Source: Brevibacillus agri (lineage in GTDB: Bacteria; Bacillota; Bacilli; Brevibacillales; Brevibacillaceae). Taken from it: 64,000 bases of DNA. The stretch lies in assembly GCF_004117055.1 (NCBI RefSeq), contig NZ_CP026363.1:850001-914000 (forward strand), given 5' to 3'. Under the pieces are notes generated by a model. That model was not told the DNA's origin, made no database searches, and saw nothing but the letters and a program-made list of their open reading frames with translations. Position 1 is the first letter of the stretch. Each line of letters opens with the position of its first letter. Positions 25,118 through 33,681 of this stretch are shown in pieces. A program made the translations under genes and the position numbers.

Positions 25118-26011
25118 TCAGGAAAGCCCGAACAGCTCGGACAAGTACGGATTGACGAACATGCCTTCGGGATCGAGCCGCGAGCGGATGGCGAGGAAAT
25201 CAGGCAGGCGCGGGTAGACTTGATGCAGCTCGTCGGCGGTCATGTTGTGCATTTTTCCCCAGTGCGGGCGGCCGCCATAGCGCCGGAAAATTTGCTCCAT
25301 GCGGGCGAAATACGCTTCATAGGGCATTCCTTTGTACATGTGCACGGCGATAAAGGCACTGTCGCGCTCGTAGGCGGGGCTGAGCCAGATGTCGTCTTTT
25401 TTCACGTAGCGGCATTCCAGGGGGAAGTGAACGTTGAAGCGCTCCTGTTCGATGGCCTGGCGCATTTCCCGGATGGCCTCGCCCATATGCTCGGCGGGCA
25501 GGTAATATTCCATCTCGTAAAAGCGGACGAGGCGCGGGGTGGCGAACAGCTCGTGGCTGTAGCCGCTTTCGTTGACCGCCGGCACGCTTTGGGCGGACAG
25601 CCTGCTCACGGAGCGGGCGAGCGCGGGGCGCAGGCGGCAGCTTTCGGACAGCAGCCAAAACAGCCCGTTTTCCACGACCATTTTTTTCAGGTAGCTCCAT
25701 TGCTGATTCGCGCTGGAAGGCTCCGAGGTTTCGTTCATGAATTTCACTTGCACGGTGTCGGAGTAAGGGAAGGAGAAAAACTCGAAATGGCGGTGTGATT
25801 GCTTGAAAGTATCCAGGGAGGACAAGCATTCGTCCAGCGGCATGCGCAGGCTCTGGTAGCGAAGACGGTAGGCGGGAAGAACACGGAGCTTGACGCGGAC
25901 GATGGAGACGACCTCGTCCAGCGATTGCGGCAGCGCGATTTGCCGCGGCTGGCTTTGCACATTTCCTGTCCAGTTGCGAAAGCGGTTTGCCTTTTTGCTT
26001 ATAGAAAGCAT
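25118..26011 (-). pseudogene. Sugar-lactone-oxidase-type protein lacking its FAD-binding domain
   Basis: Residues 1-35 (RFRNWTGNVQSQPRQIALPQSLDEVVSIVR) are the usual first strand of an FAD_binding_4 oxidase of the D-arabinono-1,4-lactone oxidase/L-gulonolactone oxidase family. They join directly to VKLRVLPAYRLRYQS, the beginning of the C-terminal ALO domain, which then runs to the end with the typical HWGKMH and RLDPEGMFVNPYL motifs. About 150-180 residues carrying the FAD site are absent, yet the frame is intact. The 297-residue product cannot bind FAD in the normal way. It overlaps the upstream aldolase-like gene by 13 bases, and its ATG (26011) follows GGGGGG. It may be an internal-deletion relic or a neofunctionalised ALO domain. 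Confidence 0.65.
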
Positions 26012-27186
26012 TGTCCATCCCCCCGATAGGTCGTCATTTCCTCGACAACTTTTCCGCCTGAAACACAGTAGAGCCGTGAAAAGCGTTCGCATAGTTCTCC
26101 CGCTTTGGCGTGGCGAAAAAAGACGGGATCGCCCAACTGCAACGTCTCCATGCCGCGATACTGGATGGGCGTCTGCACTTCGCCGGCGCCCTCGTTGGGC
26201 ATAAGCCGAACGCCCGTTGGCAAATACGGCTTAGGCAAGCGATCCGCCCCTGCGGAACCGGAGGCGATATAGCCGCCGCCCGCGCATGTGTAAATATGCT
26301 CGGCAGGCTTGCGAATGATTTCCAGCGCAAATCCGGCAGCCGGCTGAAAATGAAAGTCCTGGTAGTAATCGAACAGGCCGGGCGAAAAAAAGCCGGAGCC
26401 GGCTGTCAGCTCGGTAACCGCGTCCTCTCTTCCCGTATGATGCAGGCTGCCCGTTCCGCCGCCGTTGACGAAGCGCAGCGAAATGCCCAGCTCGCCGATC
26501 GCCTTCACCAGCTCCGCTCTGCGATGAGCCACCTCCTTGACCGATTGCTGCTTCAGCAGGCGAATCAGGCTGTTTTTGAAAAATTGCCGGGGGTAGCGAT
26601 CGCCGACGCCTGCGATTTGCGCTTCGTAGCCCATGATGCCGTCCAGTTTGAGGTGTTTGGAGGAAGCGACGCGGGAAGCAAGCGCGACGGCTTGTTCCAG
26701 CGAGCGCAGAGGGGAGCGCCACACGCCGAAATGCAGGCCCAATATATCGGACGACATGTCGATGTCCAGGCAGACGGGGAAAATGACGCCTTGCTCGCGG
26801 GCGATTTGCTCCAGATGCTCCACGTGCGAGACAGAGTCGATCATGAGGGTGAGGGAGCGCCCTTGCTGGATTTGCTCGCCAAGCGCGATCAGCCAGCTTT
26901 TTTCCCAGACAGGATATCCCAGCAGCAAATCGTCAAAGCCCGCCGCGCACAAATGGAGCGCTTCGGGCGCGGAGAAGCACATCAGCCCGGAAAGGCAGTC
27001 GTCCAGTTGCAAAAGGTGTTTGAGAATACCGACGCTGCGGATGGATTTGCTGGCAATCCGAATCGGCTTTCCATTGCTTTGCAACCCGATTTGCTCTGCA
27101 TTTTGCTCCAAAAGATCCAGGTCGACGAAGGCGAACGGCTTTGGAATACCGGCAAAGGCAGACTGGTAATAGCGATAATCCCGCAT
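25999..27186 (-). CDS. PLP-dependent D-threonine aldolase/alanine racemase-like protein
   Basis: A fold-type III PLP protein of about 395 residues. The N-terminal barrel starts with PFAFVDLDLLEQNAEQI and contains the PLP-Lys context IRIASKSIRS. FVNGGGTGSL is the phosphate-binding loop and LTAGSGFFSPGLFD follows. The C-terminal D-serine dehydratase-like domain has RLMPNEGAGEVQTP and LGDPVFFRHAKAGELCERF. Enzymes of this group act on D-threonine, D-serine or 3-hydroxy-D-aspartate; the substrate is not fixed by sequence. The ATG at 27186 is preferred over the TTG at 27192, with AAGGATGAGG upstream. It is coupled to the ALO-type gene downstream. Confidence 0.78.
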   Translation of the reverse strand: MRDYRYYQSAFAGIPKPFAFVDLDLLEQNAEQIGLQSNGKPIRIASKSIRSVGILKHLLQLDDCLSGLMCFSAPEALHLCAAGFDDLLLGYPVWEKSWLIALGEQIQQGRSLTLMIDSVSHVEHLEQIAREQGVIFPVCLDIDMSSDILGLHFGVWRSPLRSLEQAVALASRVASSKHLKLDGIMGYEAQIAGVGDRYPRQFFKNSLIRLLKQQSVKEVAHRRAELVKAIGELGISLRFVNGGGTGSLHHTGREDAVTELTAGSGFFSPGLFDYYQDFHFQPAAGFALEIIRKPAEHIYTCAGGGYIASGSAGADRLPKPYLPTGVRLMPNEGAGEVQTPIQYRGMETLQLGDPVFFRHAKAGELCERFSRLYCVSGGKVVEEMTTYRGDGQCFL

Positions 27187-27308
27187 GGGCAAGCCTCATC
27201 CTTTTTGTATGAGAGTAGTAATACGAAAATAATTTCTTAAAATTCTATATATTCTATCTTTTTGTGTCGATTCCTCCCGGGTTTTTCGGAGAGACTCACC
27301 GGAAATGA

Positions 27309-27336
27309 CGAACGTTCGGATGTAATGTTCGGATTT
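27309..27336. promoter_or_regulatory. PurR-box-like sites
   Basis: On the minus strand AAATCCGAACATT (27336-27324) fits the Bacillus PurBox AWWWCCGAACWWT at every position. A second partial copy, ATCCGAACGTT, is adjacent and forms the palindrome CGAACGTTCG. The spacing is not the classic inverted pair. The site lies about 80 bases upstream of the riboswitch promoter. Confidence 0.35.
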
Positions 27337-27412
27337 TGCTTTGTGAAACCGTTTTTCAATCGTATTTTTTATATTAAAAAAATGTAAACGCGAATAAATG
27401 GGCTGAAGAATA

Positions 27413-27441
27413 TTGACTTGATTCAGCTTATACGCTACTAT
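27413..27441 (+). promoter_or_regulatory. Promoter of the riboswitch-controlled flavoprotein gene
   Basis: TTGACT (27413-27418), 17 bases, TACTAT (27436-27441). Transcription would begin about 40 bases before the aptamer. Confidence 0.6.
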
Positions 27442-27487
27442 ACATATTGTTGTTGGCTACAAGACTGGCTTGATGAATACATGACAA

Positions 27488-27599
27488 ATTCGTATATCCT
27501 CAAAGATATGGTTTGAGGGTCTCTACAGGGAACCGTAAATTCCCGGCTACGAATGAGGGTGTTTTTTGACATACCTTATTCGTCGGCCGGGAATTTTTT
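27488..27599 (+). promoter_or_regulatory. Guanine-type purine riboswitch with terminator
   Basis: P1 is ATTCGTA (27488-27494) / TACGAAT (27548-27554). The core contains GATATGG, GTCTCTAC, CCGTAAA and GGCTACG, matching the purine riboswitch consensus. The specificity base aligned with C74 is C, predicting guanine or hypoxanthine binding. AAATTCCCGGC (3' side of P3 into J3/1) pairs with GCCGGGAATTT (27586-27596) followed by six T, so the terminator and the aptamer are mutually exclusive in P3/P1. Hence ligand binding should favour the terminator-free aptamer or compete with the terminator by folding kinetics; whether the switch is ON or OFF cannot be decided by eye. Confidence 0.9.
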
Positions 27600-27700
27600 G
27601 CGTTGTCGTCTGTTGCCGCGGGCAGGGATAGACAGCGCAAGAGCCATCTATGCTTGGTGAAAGCCTAGTATTCCAACATGCTTACGGGGAGGAACTGGAA

Positions 27701-29134
27701 GTGAAGAAATACGATGCGATTGTGGTAGGAGCAGGACCAGCCGGAATTTTTACATGTTATGAGCTGACGCGAAAAGCGCCGAATGCCAAGGTGCTTCTCA
27801 TTGATAAAGGGCACGACATTTACAGCAGACGCTGTCCGATCCTGGAAGAAAAAATCAAGCTTTGTCCGCCGCCTGCCGGGAAAAAGGACTATGCGGGCTG
27901 TCTGCCGGCCTGTTCGATTACCAGCGGTTTTGGTGGAGCAGGCGCTTACAGTGACGGCAAATTCAACATCACGACGGAGTTCGGCGGCTGGATGACGGAT
28001 TACCTCAGTCCTTCCACTGTGCTTGGTCTAATCAAATACGTCGACGAAATCAACCTGGAGCACGGCGCGACCCGCACGATTACCGATCCGACGACAGAGA
28101 CGATCAAAAGCATCGAGCAGCGCGGGTACGCGGCAGGGCTCAAGCTGCTGCGCGCACAGGTGCGCCATTTGGGCACAGAGCAAAACCTGGAGATTTTGCA
28201 GTCGATTTTTGAATATTTGAAGGAACGGATCGACATGATGTTCAAGACCGAGGTCGAGGACATTTTGACGGTCAAGGAAGACGGCGGCCATCGCGTGAGA
28301 GGCGTCGTCCTGAAAAACGGGGGAGAGTACGAGAGCGACTTTGTCGTGATCGGACCTGGCCGGGACGGCTCGGCTTGGCTGACCAACATCCTGAAAAAGC
28401 GCCGCCTGAAAATGTACAACAACCAGGTGGACGTCGGGGTGCGCGTAGAGACGTCCGATGTCGTTATGCGCGAAATCAACGAGCATTTGTACGAGGGCAA
28501 GTTTATTTTCAACACATCCGTCGGCACGCGGGTCCGCACGTTTTGCAGCAATCCGTCCGGGCACGTCGTCGTGGAAAACCACAGCGGGGTCATGGCGGCA
28601 AACGGGCATTCCTACAAAGACCCGGCGCTCGGCTCGACCAATACGAACTTCGCGCTGCTCGTTTCGCATACGTTCACGGAACCTTTTGACAAGCCGAACG
28701 AGTACGCGCGAGAGATATGCAAACGCGCCAACGATTTGTCCAACGGCGGCGTGATCGTGCAAAAGTACGGCGATATTTTGCGGGCGCGCCGCTCTACGGA
28801 AGCGCGGATCAAGGAAGGCTTCCTCGAGCCGACCTTGAAGGAAGCCGTGCCGGGCGATCTCGGACTGGTGCTGCCTTACAATACGATGAAAAGCCTCATT
28901 GAAATGGTGGAAGCGCTGGACAAGGTCACGCCGGGAATTGCCTCGGAGCACACGCTGTTTTACGGCGTCGAAGCGAAATTTTACTCGGCGCGTCCCAAGC
29001 TGACAGAGGAGTTTGAGACGGAAATCAAAGGACTGTTCTGCGGGGGCGACGGGGCAGGGATCACGCGCGGACTGGCGCAGGCGGGTGCGGCAGGCGTCTG
29101 GATGGCGCGCAGCATGGTCAAACGGATGATGTAA
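27701..29134 (+). CDS. Uncharacterised FAD-dependent dehydrogenase (COG2509-like), under purine riboswitch
   Basis: A 477-residue flavoprotein. It opens with the dinucleotide-binding motif AIVVGAGPAGIFTCYELT and ends with the FAD-closing motif GLFCGGDGAGITRGLAQAGAAGVWMARS. Between lie RCPILEEKIKLCPPP with several Cys, SGFGGAGAYSDGKF and RVRTFCSNPSGHVVVE. The family is known in many bacteria and archaea without an assigned reaction. The start is GTG at 27701, behind GGGGAGG; an upstream frame to 27650 lacks a site. Purine riboswitch control hints at a role in purine metabolism or oxidation of a purine-linked compound. Confidence 0.82.
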   Translation: MKKYDAIVVGAGPAGIFTCYELTRKAPNAKVLLIDKGHDIYSRRCPILEEKIKLCPPPAGKKDYAGCLPACSITSGFGGAGAYSDGKFNITTEFGGWMTDYLSPSTVLGLIKYVDEINLEHGATRTITDPTTETIKSIEQRGYAAGLKLLRAQVRHLGTEQNLEILQSIFEYLKERIDMMFKTEVEDILTVKEDGGHRVRGVVLKNGGEYESDFVVIGPGRDGSAWLTNILKKRRLKMYNNQVDVGVRVETSDVVMREINEHLYEGKFIFNTSVGTRVRTFCSNPSGHVVVENHSGVMAANGHSYKDPALGSTNTNFALLVSHTFTEPFDKPNEYAREICKRANDLSNGGVIVQKYGDILRARRSTEARIKEGFLEPTLKEAVPGDLGLVLPYNTMKSLIEMVEALDKVTPGIASEHTLFYGVEAKFYSARPKLTEEFETEIKGLFCGGDGAGITRGLAQAGAAGVWMARSMVKRMM

Positions 29135-29153
29135 ACAGCAACCCGCAACAGGG

Positions 29154-29209
29154 AAAAGGGCTTCTGCTTGAACACGGCTGCTTAGCCGCTCAGGAGTAGA
29201 AGCCCTTTT
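29154..29209 (+). terminator. Terminator after the flavoprotein gene
   Basis: AAAAGGGCTTCTGCT pairs with AGTAGAAGCCCTTTT, with a secondary stem GGCTGCTTAGCC in the loop. Confidence 0.88.
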
Positions 29210-29235
29210 GTCGTGTCGTCGTATCAAAAACAAGC

Positions 29236-29652
29236 CTACGCTTGCGTATTCAAATTTTCTGTCATCTTTTTCAGCACCCGGTTGAAGACGGCAAGCTCGT
29301 TCTCGTCCAGATCGCGCAAGGCAACCGCTTCCAAATCGCGCGCCGCTTGCAGCCACTGGGGAAAACGCTCGATTGCCGCAGGCGAGAGCGACACGTACCG
29401 TTCCCGCTTGTCGTCGCCTTCGGAGCGGATGATCCAGCCCATCTCTTCCAGCCGGGTCAATGTCCGGGTAATCGTCGGGGCTTCGACATTCAGGTAGTTG
29501 CTCAGTTGCACCTGCGTCAAAGAGTTGCGGTAGTGCAGGCAAAGAATAATGCTCCATTGCGAGCTATATAATCCCATCGGGGACATGATTCCATTCAATG
29601 TTTTACTGAAGACTCTGGCAGCTTGGCCGATCTTGTGACCGTAATGTTGCAT
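29236..29652 (-). CDS. MarR-family transcriptional regulator
   Basis: The 138-residue winged-helix protein has the MarR layout: dimerisation helices at both ends, the recognition helix in QLSNYLNVEAPTITRTLTRLEEMGWI and the wing with GDDKRERYVSLSPAA. A GGAGG site is 9 bases before the ATG. It converges with the flavoprotein gene and has no obvious target beside it. Regulation of itself or a distant gene is likely. Confidence 0.88.
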   Translation of the reverse strand: MQHYGHKIGQAARVFSKTLNGIMSPMGLYSSQWSIILCLHYRNSLTQVQLSNYLNVEAPTITRTLTRLEEMGWIIRSEGDDKRERYVSLSPAAIERFPQWLQAARDLEAVALRDLDENELAVFNRVLKKMTENLNTQA

Positions 29653-29791
29653 GATATCAGACCTCCAGGAAAAGCTGGTTCGAAAGACGAAGCGCTTGAT
29701 TGCTTAAGTAAATATGTACAAATAACATAGTAGCAGTTCAGGACATATAAGTAAATGTTTATTCGAGTGGAAAAGAAGGCGTTTTTCTGAC

Positions 29792-29826
29792 AAAAATAAA
29801 GCCGATGCCGTTTCAAGGGCATCAGC
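29792..29826 (-). terminator. Terminator after the DUF3298-type gene
   Basis: GCTGATGCCC pairs with GGCATCGGC on the minus strand and TTTATTTTTG follows. Confidence 0.75.
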
Positions 29827-29853
29827 TCGGGGAAGAAGGTAAAAGGAGGGCTG

Positions 29854-30477
29854 TTAATCGGCAGCCAAAATGCCAAGCGGCCCGTTTTCGTCAATGATGG
29901 GCTCCAACTCGTAGATGGAGATGGGAAACATCGGGAAGCCGACATAGTACGGGGTGATTTCGTACAGTTGGAAGTAAATGACCAATGATTTGTCGGCAAC
30001 GTAAAAATCTTGATCGGGCTTGATCGTGGTAAAACCGTTCAGCGTCGGGATTTGCCGCGCCTCGATCTGGCGTTTGATGTTCGCGGACAGGACGTTGACG
30101 TAGTCGCTGCCCGGCTTGAACAGCTCGCGCAGCGTATAGAGCTTGCCTGTATGGATGTTTGCCGTCACCGACCCGAGGAAGGTCATGCCGTGGGCCATTT
30201 GCGGAGTGTACGCGTAATTGCTCATGGTGACGCTGAAAATGCCGCGCTCGTTCGTTTTGATTTCGTAGCTTCCTTGCATTTGGGTATTTCCCGGTACTTG
30301 TACCCGTTGCTGTTCGTGAATCAATCCTTGGACCGTTTGCAAAATGGCGCGGTTGATGTCTTTTTCTGCTTGCTGATTGGCTAGCCCCGCCAGTTGCGGG
30401 TAATAAATCGTGGTATTCGGACGTTGGATCGTCCGCGTCAGCACGGTGGCTGGCAAAAGATTGCGTTGTTCTTCCAC
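29854..30477 (-). CDS. DUF4163/DUF3298 domain protein
   Basis: A 207-residue protein with the paired domains found in RsiV-like anti-sigma factors and many secreted bacillus proteins. The N-terminal part (about 15-95: YYPQLAGLANQQAEKDINRAI, GSYEIKTNERGIFSVTMSNY) is DUF4163-like. The C-terminal part (about 100-205: NIHTGKLYTLRELFKPG, LVIYFQLYEITPYYVGFPMFPI) is DUF3298-like. No signal peptide or membrane helix is seen, so it appears cytosolic or its secretion is non-classical. The start is GTG at 30477 with AAGGA 10 bases upstream. Function unknown. Confidence 0.7.
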   Translation of the reverse strand: MEEQRNLLPATVLTRTIQRPNTTIYYPQLAGLANQQAEKDINRAILQTVQGLIHEQQRVQVPGNTQMQGSYEIKTNERGIFSVTMSNYAYTPQMAHGMTFLGSVTANIHTGKLYTLRELFKPGSDYVNVLSANIKRQIEARQIPTLNGFTTIKPDQDFYVADKSLVIYFQLYEITPYYVGFPMFPISIYELEPIIDENGPLGILAAD

Positions 30478-30640
30478 GGTTCTTAGTTCCTTTCCAGATG
30501 TCTTAAAATAAGGGGTATGATAGTAGCCTATTCGTCACTGGTTTTGGCTGTTCTCACTTTTTTCACAAATTAGTCAATCTGAGCGCGATATAATGGAAAA
30601 AGAATCCGATACATAAGTAGCAGGGAAAAGGGGGGCAACT

Positions 30641-32116
30641 ATGATTCAATTGGTTCGCAACACATTAACGGACAAAGAAGGCTTTATGATTTTTATCCTA
30701 TGGAACCATCTGTGGATGGCGGGACTCATTGCCTATCAAGTCGACGCTAATTTCTGGAAAGTGACGTCCCTCGGATTGCTGGTCACCCTTATTGTTTCGC
30801 CTTTTTACTTCATCAAAAGAGACAGCCATGTCATTCGTTATCTGGTAGCGATCGGACTTATGTTTTACGCGATTTCGTTCGATCATTTCACGACGTATCC
30901 AGAAGTTACGTTTCTCGCTTTTGTGGTCATGGGTTTTCTCGCGGCTTACCTGGATTGGAAGCTCGTAGTGACAGCCGGAATTGCGCAAATCATCGTGACG
31001 CTGGTCGGATTTTACACAGGATCGTACGAGATTTTCAGCGGCGATTTCACCGAGCTGAATCTGGTGCTACGCATCATGGCGATTCTGATGATGATGGGAG
31101 CGGTGACGTACCTCTGTCTGGCGGGACAAGCGTCCTTGCAGAAGGCAAACATCGCCCGCCAGGAAGCGGAAGAAAAAGAGCGTCGCCTGGGAGAGATGCT
31201 CGTCCATATCCAACAGATGACCGAGCAGATCGACCGTACGACAGAGCACGTACACGAGCATGCCGAAGGAACGAAACGCAATACGGATGAAATGATGATC
31301 GCCTTCAAGGAAGTGGCGACGGGCATGGAGTCGCAGGCGAACTCGACAGTGAAGATCGAGGAAGAGGTGCAGTCGATCGACCAGGAGATCGTGGCGGTCA
31401 CCACGCAGACGAACGCGATGAAGAGCGAGTCCGACCAGAACAACCGCCGCCTGAAAGAAAGCGTCGACATGATGAAAGAGCTGTCGCAGCAAATGGAACA
31501 GATCGTTTCTGCCGTCAACGTGGCAGCGTCGACGATTCACCAGCTCAACCGCCAGGCCAATCGGGTCGAGGAAATCGTAGGAGCCATCAACCAGATTGCG
31601 ACGCAAACGAACCTGCTTGCGCTAAACGCCGCCATCGAGTCGGCGCGTGCAGGCGAGCACGGCCGCGGCTTCGCCGTGGTGGCAGACGAGGTGCGCAAGC
31701 TGGCGGAGCAGAGCGCAACCGCTACACAGGAAATTACCGAGATTCTCAAATCGCTCCATCAGGAAAGCGAGAACGCTGTACAGCAGATCAGCAATGGGGA
31801 AGCTTCGGTGGCAAAAGGCCAGGAGCTGGCTGTGAAAACAGTGGCGTCGATCGAGGCGGTGCGCTCCGGCATGATGGCCTTCCTGCAGGCAGCGGAGCAG
31901 GTCGGCTCCAGCATGAACCGGGTAAAAATGCGCTCGGGCGAAGTGGCGATGGAAATGTCGACCATTACCGCTGTCACCGAGCAGTCGGTCGCCAATCTGG
32001 AGGAGCTTTTCGCCACAGCGGAAAACCAGCATCAAAAGGTGCGGGAAATTACCGAAGAGCTGGGGGAACTGAACAATCTGTCGCATCGGCTGCAGGAAAC
32101 GTTTCACAGACAATAG
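30641..32116 (+). CDS. Methyl-accepting chemotaxis protein with a polytopic membrane domain and no extracellular sensor
   Basis: The first 180 residues contain about six hydrophobic helices joined by very short loops. There is no periplasmic ligand domain and no clear HAMP. The rest is a long coiled coil with the conserved MCP hairpin tip ([42 protein letters not shown], about 310-350). Such receptors may sense membrane state, energy or ligands within the bilayer. A GGGGGG site precedes the ATG. It is transcribed alone and ends at a hairpin just before the SAM riboswitch promoter. Confidence 0.85.
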   Translation: MIQLVRNTLTDKEGFMIFILWNHLWMAGLIAYQVDANFWKVTSLGLLVTLIVSPFYFIKRDSHVIRYLVAIGLMFYAISFDHFTTYPEVTFLAFVVMGFLAAYLDWKLVVTAGIAQIIVTLVGFYTGSYEIFSGDFTELNLVLRIMAILMMMGAVTYLCLAGQASLQKANIARQEAEEKERRLGEMLVHIQQMTEQIDRTTEHVHEHAEGTKRNTDEMMIAFKEVATGMESQANSTVKIEEEVQSIDQEIVAVTTQTNAMKSESDQNNRRLKESVDMMKELSQQMEQIVSAVNVAASTIHQLNRQANRVEEIVGAINQIATQTNLLALNAAIESARAGEHGRGFAVVADEVRKLAEQSATATQEITEILKSLHQESENAVQQISNGEASVAKGQELAVKTVASIEAVRSGMMAFLQAAEQVGSSMNRVKMRSGEVAMEMSTITAVTEQSVANLEELFATAENQHQKVREITEELGELNNLSHRLQETFHRQ

Positions 32117-32146
32117 GCGCCAAAGTGTAAAATTGGCGAGAACAGT

Positions 32147-32177
32147 CTGAAAAAACAATTGCTTTTTCAGTTTGTTC
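32147..32177 (+). terminator. Terminator after the chemoreceptor gene
   Basis: CTGAAAAA pairs with TTTTTCAG followed by TTTGTT. It overlaps the -35 region of the next promoter. Confidence 0.55.
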
Positions 32178-32186
32178 TGCTAGAAT
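32159..32186 (+). promoter_or_regulatory. Promoter of the SAM riboswitch transcript
   Basis: TTGCTT (32159-32164), 16 bases, TAGAAT (32181-32186), about 20 bases before the aptamer. Confidence 0.5.
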
Positions 32187-32213
32187 GAATGCATTGTAAC
32201 TTGATAGTTTTTA

Positions 32214-32384
32214 TCTCCTTATCGAGAGCGGCGGAGGGACTGGCCCGATGAAGCCCGGCAACCACTGGACATGCGTGACATGGACAGAAAGGTGCCAATT
32301 CCTGCAAAACCTGTACCGGGGTTTTGACAGATGAGGAAGAGGACGGCTTCGGACGCAAACTCTTCCTTCGGGAAGAGTTTTTTT
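32214..32384 (+). promoter_or_regulatory. SAM-I (S-box) riboswitch with terminator
   Basis: The S-box core is textbook: ATCGAGAG, GGAGGGACTGGCCCGATGAA, GCCCGGCAACC, AAGGTGCCAATTCC and GACAGATGAGG. The terminator is AAACTCTTCC (32357-32366), TTCG loop, GGAAGAGTTT, seven T. GGAAGAG at the 3' side of P1 (about 32334-32340) can pair with CTCTTCC of the terminator, giving the usual antiterminator. High SAM should therefore switch off transcription into the downstream nucleoside transporter genes. No gene lies between the riboswitch and the start at 32532. Confidence 0.95.
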
Positions 32385-32448
32385 GTTGTCAGGAGGGGTA
32401 ATACACGAACGATAAAATATTTTTATTGCAAAATATTCGTGTTTAGTA

Positions 32449-32516
32449 TTGATTTTTTCGGAAAAAAGCCGTACATTACGTAGTAGGATACAGAAAAAAC
32501 GTAGAACGTTCGGATG
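32449..32516 (+). promoter_or_regulatory. Possible second promoter and PurR-like operator between riboswitch and transporter
   Basis: TTGATT (32449-32454), 17 bases, TACATT (32472-32477) resembles a sigma-A promoter. GAACGTTCGGATG (32504-32516) is identical to 13 bases at 27312-27324 in the PurBox-like region. An AT-rich inverted repeat (ATATTTT/AAAATAT) lies at about 32417-32436. If active, this promoter would bypass the SAM switch. Confidence 0.35.
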
Positions 32517-32531
32517 GGAGCGGAAGACACC

Positions 32532-33560
32532 ATGAAGAAGTTGTTGTTAGCATTCACCACTTTTGCTGTTTTGGCTGCGGGCTGTTCGGCTGGCGGAAAT
32601 GCGCCTGCTGACAAGCCAAAGGAAGAAGCGGCAGGGCAAGAAGGCGCGGCGAAGAAGCGCATTGCGCTGATTTTGCCGGAAAAAATCGGGGTAAACCCGT
32701 TCTTCCAGCAAATGGACGAAGGCGCGAAAAAAGCAGGACAGGAATTTGGCGCAGAAGTAAAAAGCATCGAGTCTACTGACCACGGCGCCATCGAAGAAAA
32801 TTTGCGCGTTGCGGTAGCGGAAAACTACGATCTGATTATCACTTCTTCTTTTGAAGCGGAAGACGCGCTGAAAAAAGTGGCAGCCGAAAATCCTGACCGC
32901 AACTTCGCGATTATTGATACCGTAGTAGATTTGCCAAACGTGCGCAGCGTTACCTTCCGCGAGCAGGAAGCGGCTTACCTGATGGGCGCTGCGGCAGGTC
33001 TTGCCACGAAGACAAACAAGGTCGGCATGGTTGTCGCCATGGATATTCCGCTGTTGAAAAAATGGACAGGCGGCTTCCAGGAAGGCTTGAAAGCAACCAA
33101 TCCAAACGCGGAGTTCCTGGTGAACTACGTAGGAAGCTTCTCTGACCCGGCAAAAGCGAAGGAGCTGGCGCTGCTGCAAGCATCCAAAGGCGCCGACTTC
33201 ATCAACGGAGCGGCAGCAGTAGGCGACCTCGGCGTGTTCGAGGCCGCGAAGGAAAAAGGCTTCTATACATCGGGACAGGACGTTGACCGCACCACGATCG
33301 ACCCTGAGCACATCGTGTTGTCCCAGCTCAAAGGGACAGATGCCGCTGCGTATGAAACCGTGAAGTCGTTCGTAGAAGGCTCGTTCAAGCCGGGCGTCGT
33401 CACTTACGGCTTGAAAGAAAAAGGCGTAGGCGTAACGTATGTGACGCACGAGAGCCAGACGCCTCTGAACGCTTTTATTGGCCAGGAAGTCGTGGACAAA
33501 GTAAAAGCGATCAGCGAGGAGATCATCGCTGGTACCCGCAAAGTGCCAGACTCGTTTTAA
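32532..33560 (+). CDS. BMP-family (BmpA/Med) nucleoside-binding lipoprotein
   Basis: Substrate-binding lipoprotein of an ABC importer. The signal peptide ends in the lipobox LAAGC (Cys about residue 18). The mature part has the BMP-family fold features ALILPEKIGVNPFFQQMDEGAKKAG, SSFEAEDALKKVAAENPD, EQEAAYLMGAAAGLAT and QDVDRTTIDPEHIVLSQLK. Characterised relatives (PnrA/TmpC, BmpA, NupN) bind purine or other nucleosides. The start at 32532 follows GGGAGCGGAAG. It is the first gene after the SAM riboswitch and sits before the ATPase and two permeases. Confidence 0.88.
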   Translation: MKKLLLAFTTFAVLAAGCSAGGNAPADKPKEEAAGQEGAAKKRIALILPEKIGVNPFFQQMDEGAKKAGQEFGAEVKSIESTDHGAIEENLRVAVAENYDLIITSSFEAEDALKKVAAENPDRNFAIIDTVVDLPNVRSVTFREQEAAYLMGAAAGLATKTNKVGMVVAMDIPLLKKWTGGFQEGLKATNPNAEFLVNYVGSFSDPAKAKELALLQASKGADFINGAAAVGDLGVFEAAKEKGFYTSGQDVDRTTIDPEHIVLSQLKGTDAAAYETVKSFVEGSFKPGVVTYGLKEKGVGVTYVTHESQTPLNAFIGQEVVDKVKAISEEIIAGTRKVPDSF

Positions 33561-33585
33561 CAGCTAGCGCACAGTGCATGATTGT

Positions 33586-33611
33586 GACCGACTACAACTG
33601 TGTAGTCGGTC
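33586..33611 (+). other. Intercistronic hairpin after the binding-protein gene
   Basis: GACCGACTACA and TGTAGTCGGTC form an 11-bp perfect stem with a 4-base loop, followed by TTCCTT and not a full T run. Such stems commonly stabilise the binding-protein mRNA or cause partial termination, so that binding protein exceeds the transporter. Confidence 0.6.
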
Positions 33612-33681
33612 TTCCTTATATGCAAGGCAAGGAGCAGAGGCAAGGAAGAGAAAGGCTAGGCGCAAAGAAGGAGGAGCAAGG

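Noticed and set aside
28028-29557. 509-codon minus-strand frame opposite the riboswitch-controlled flavoprotein
   Set aside because: It runs through a strong terminator and into the MarR gene in another frame, with no protein-family features.
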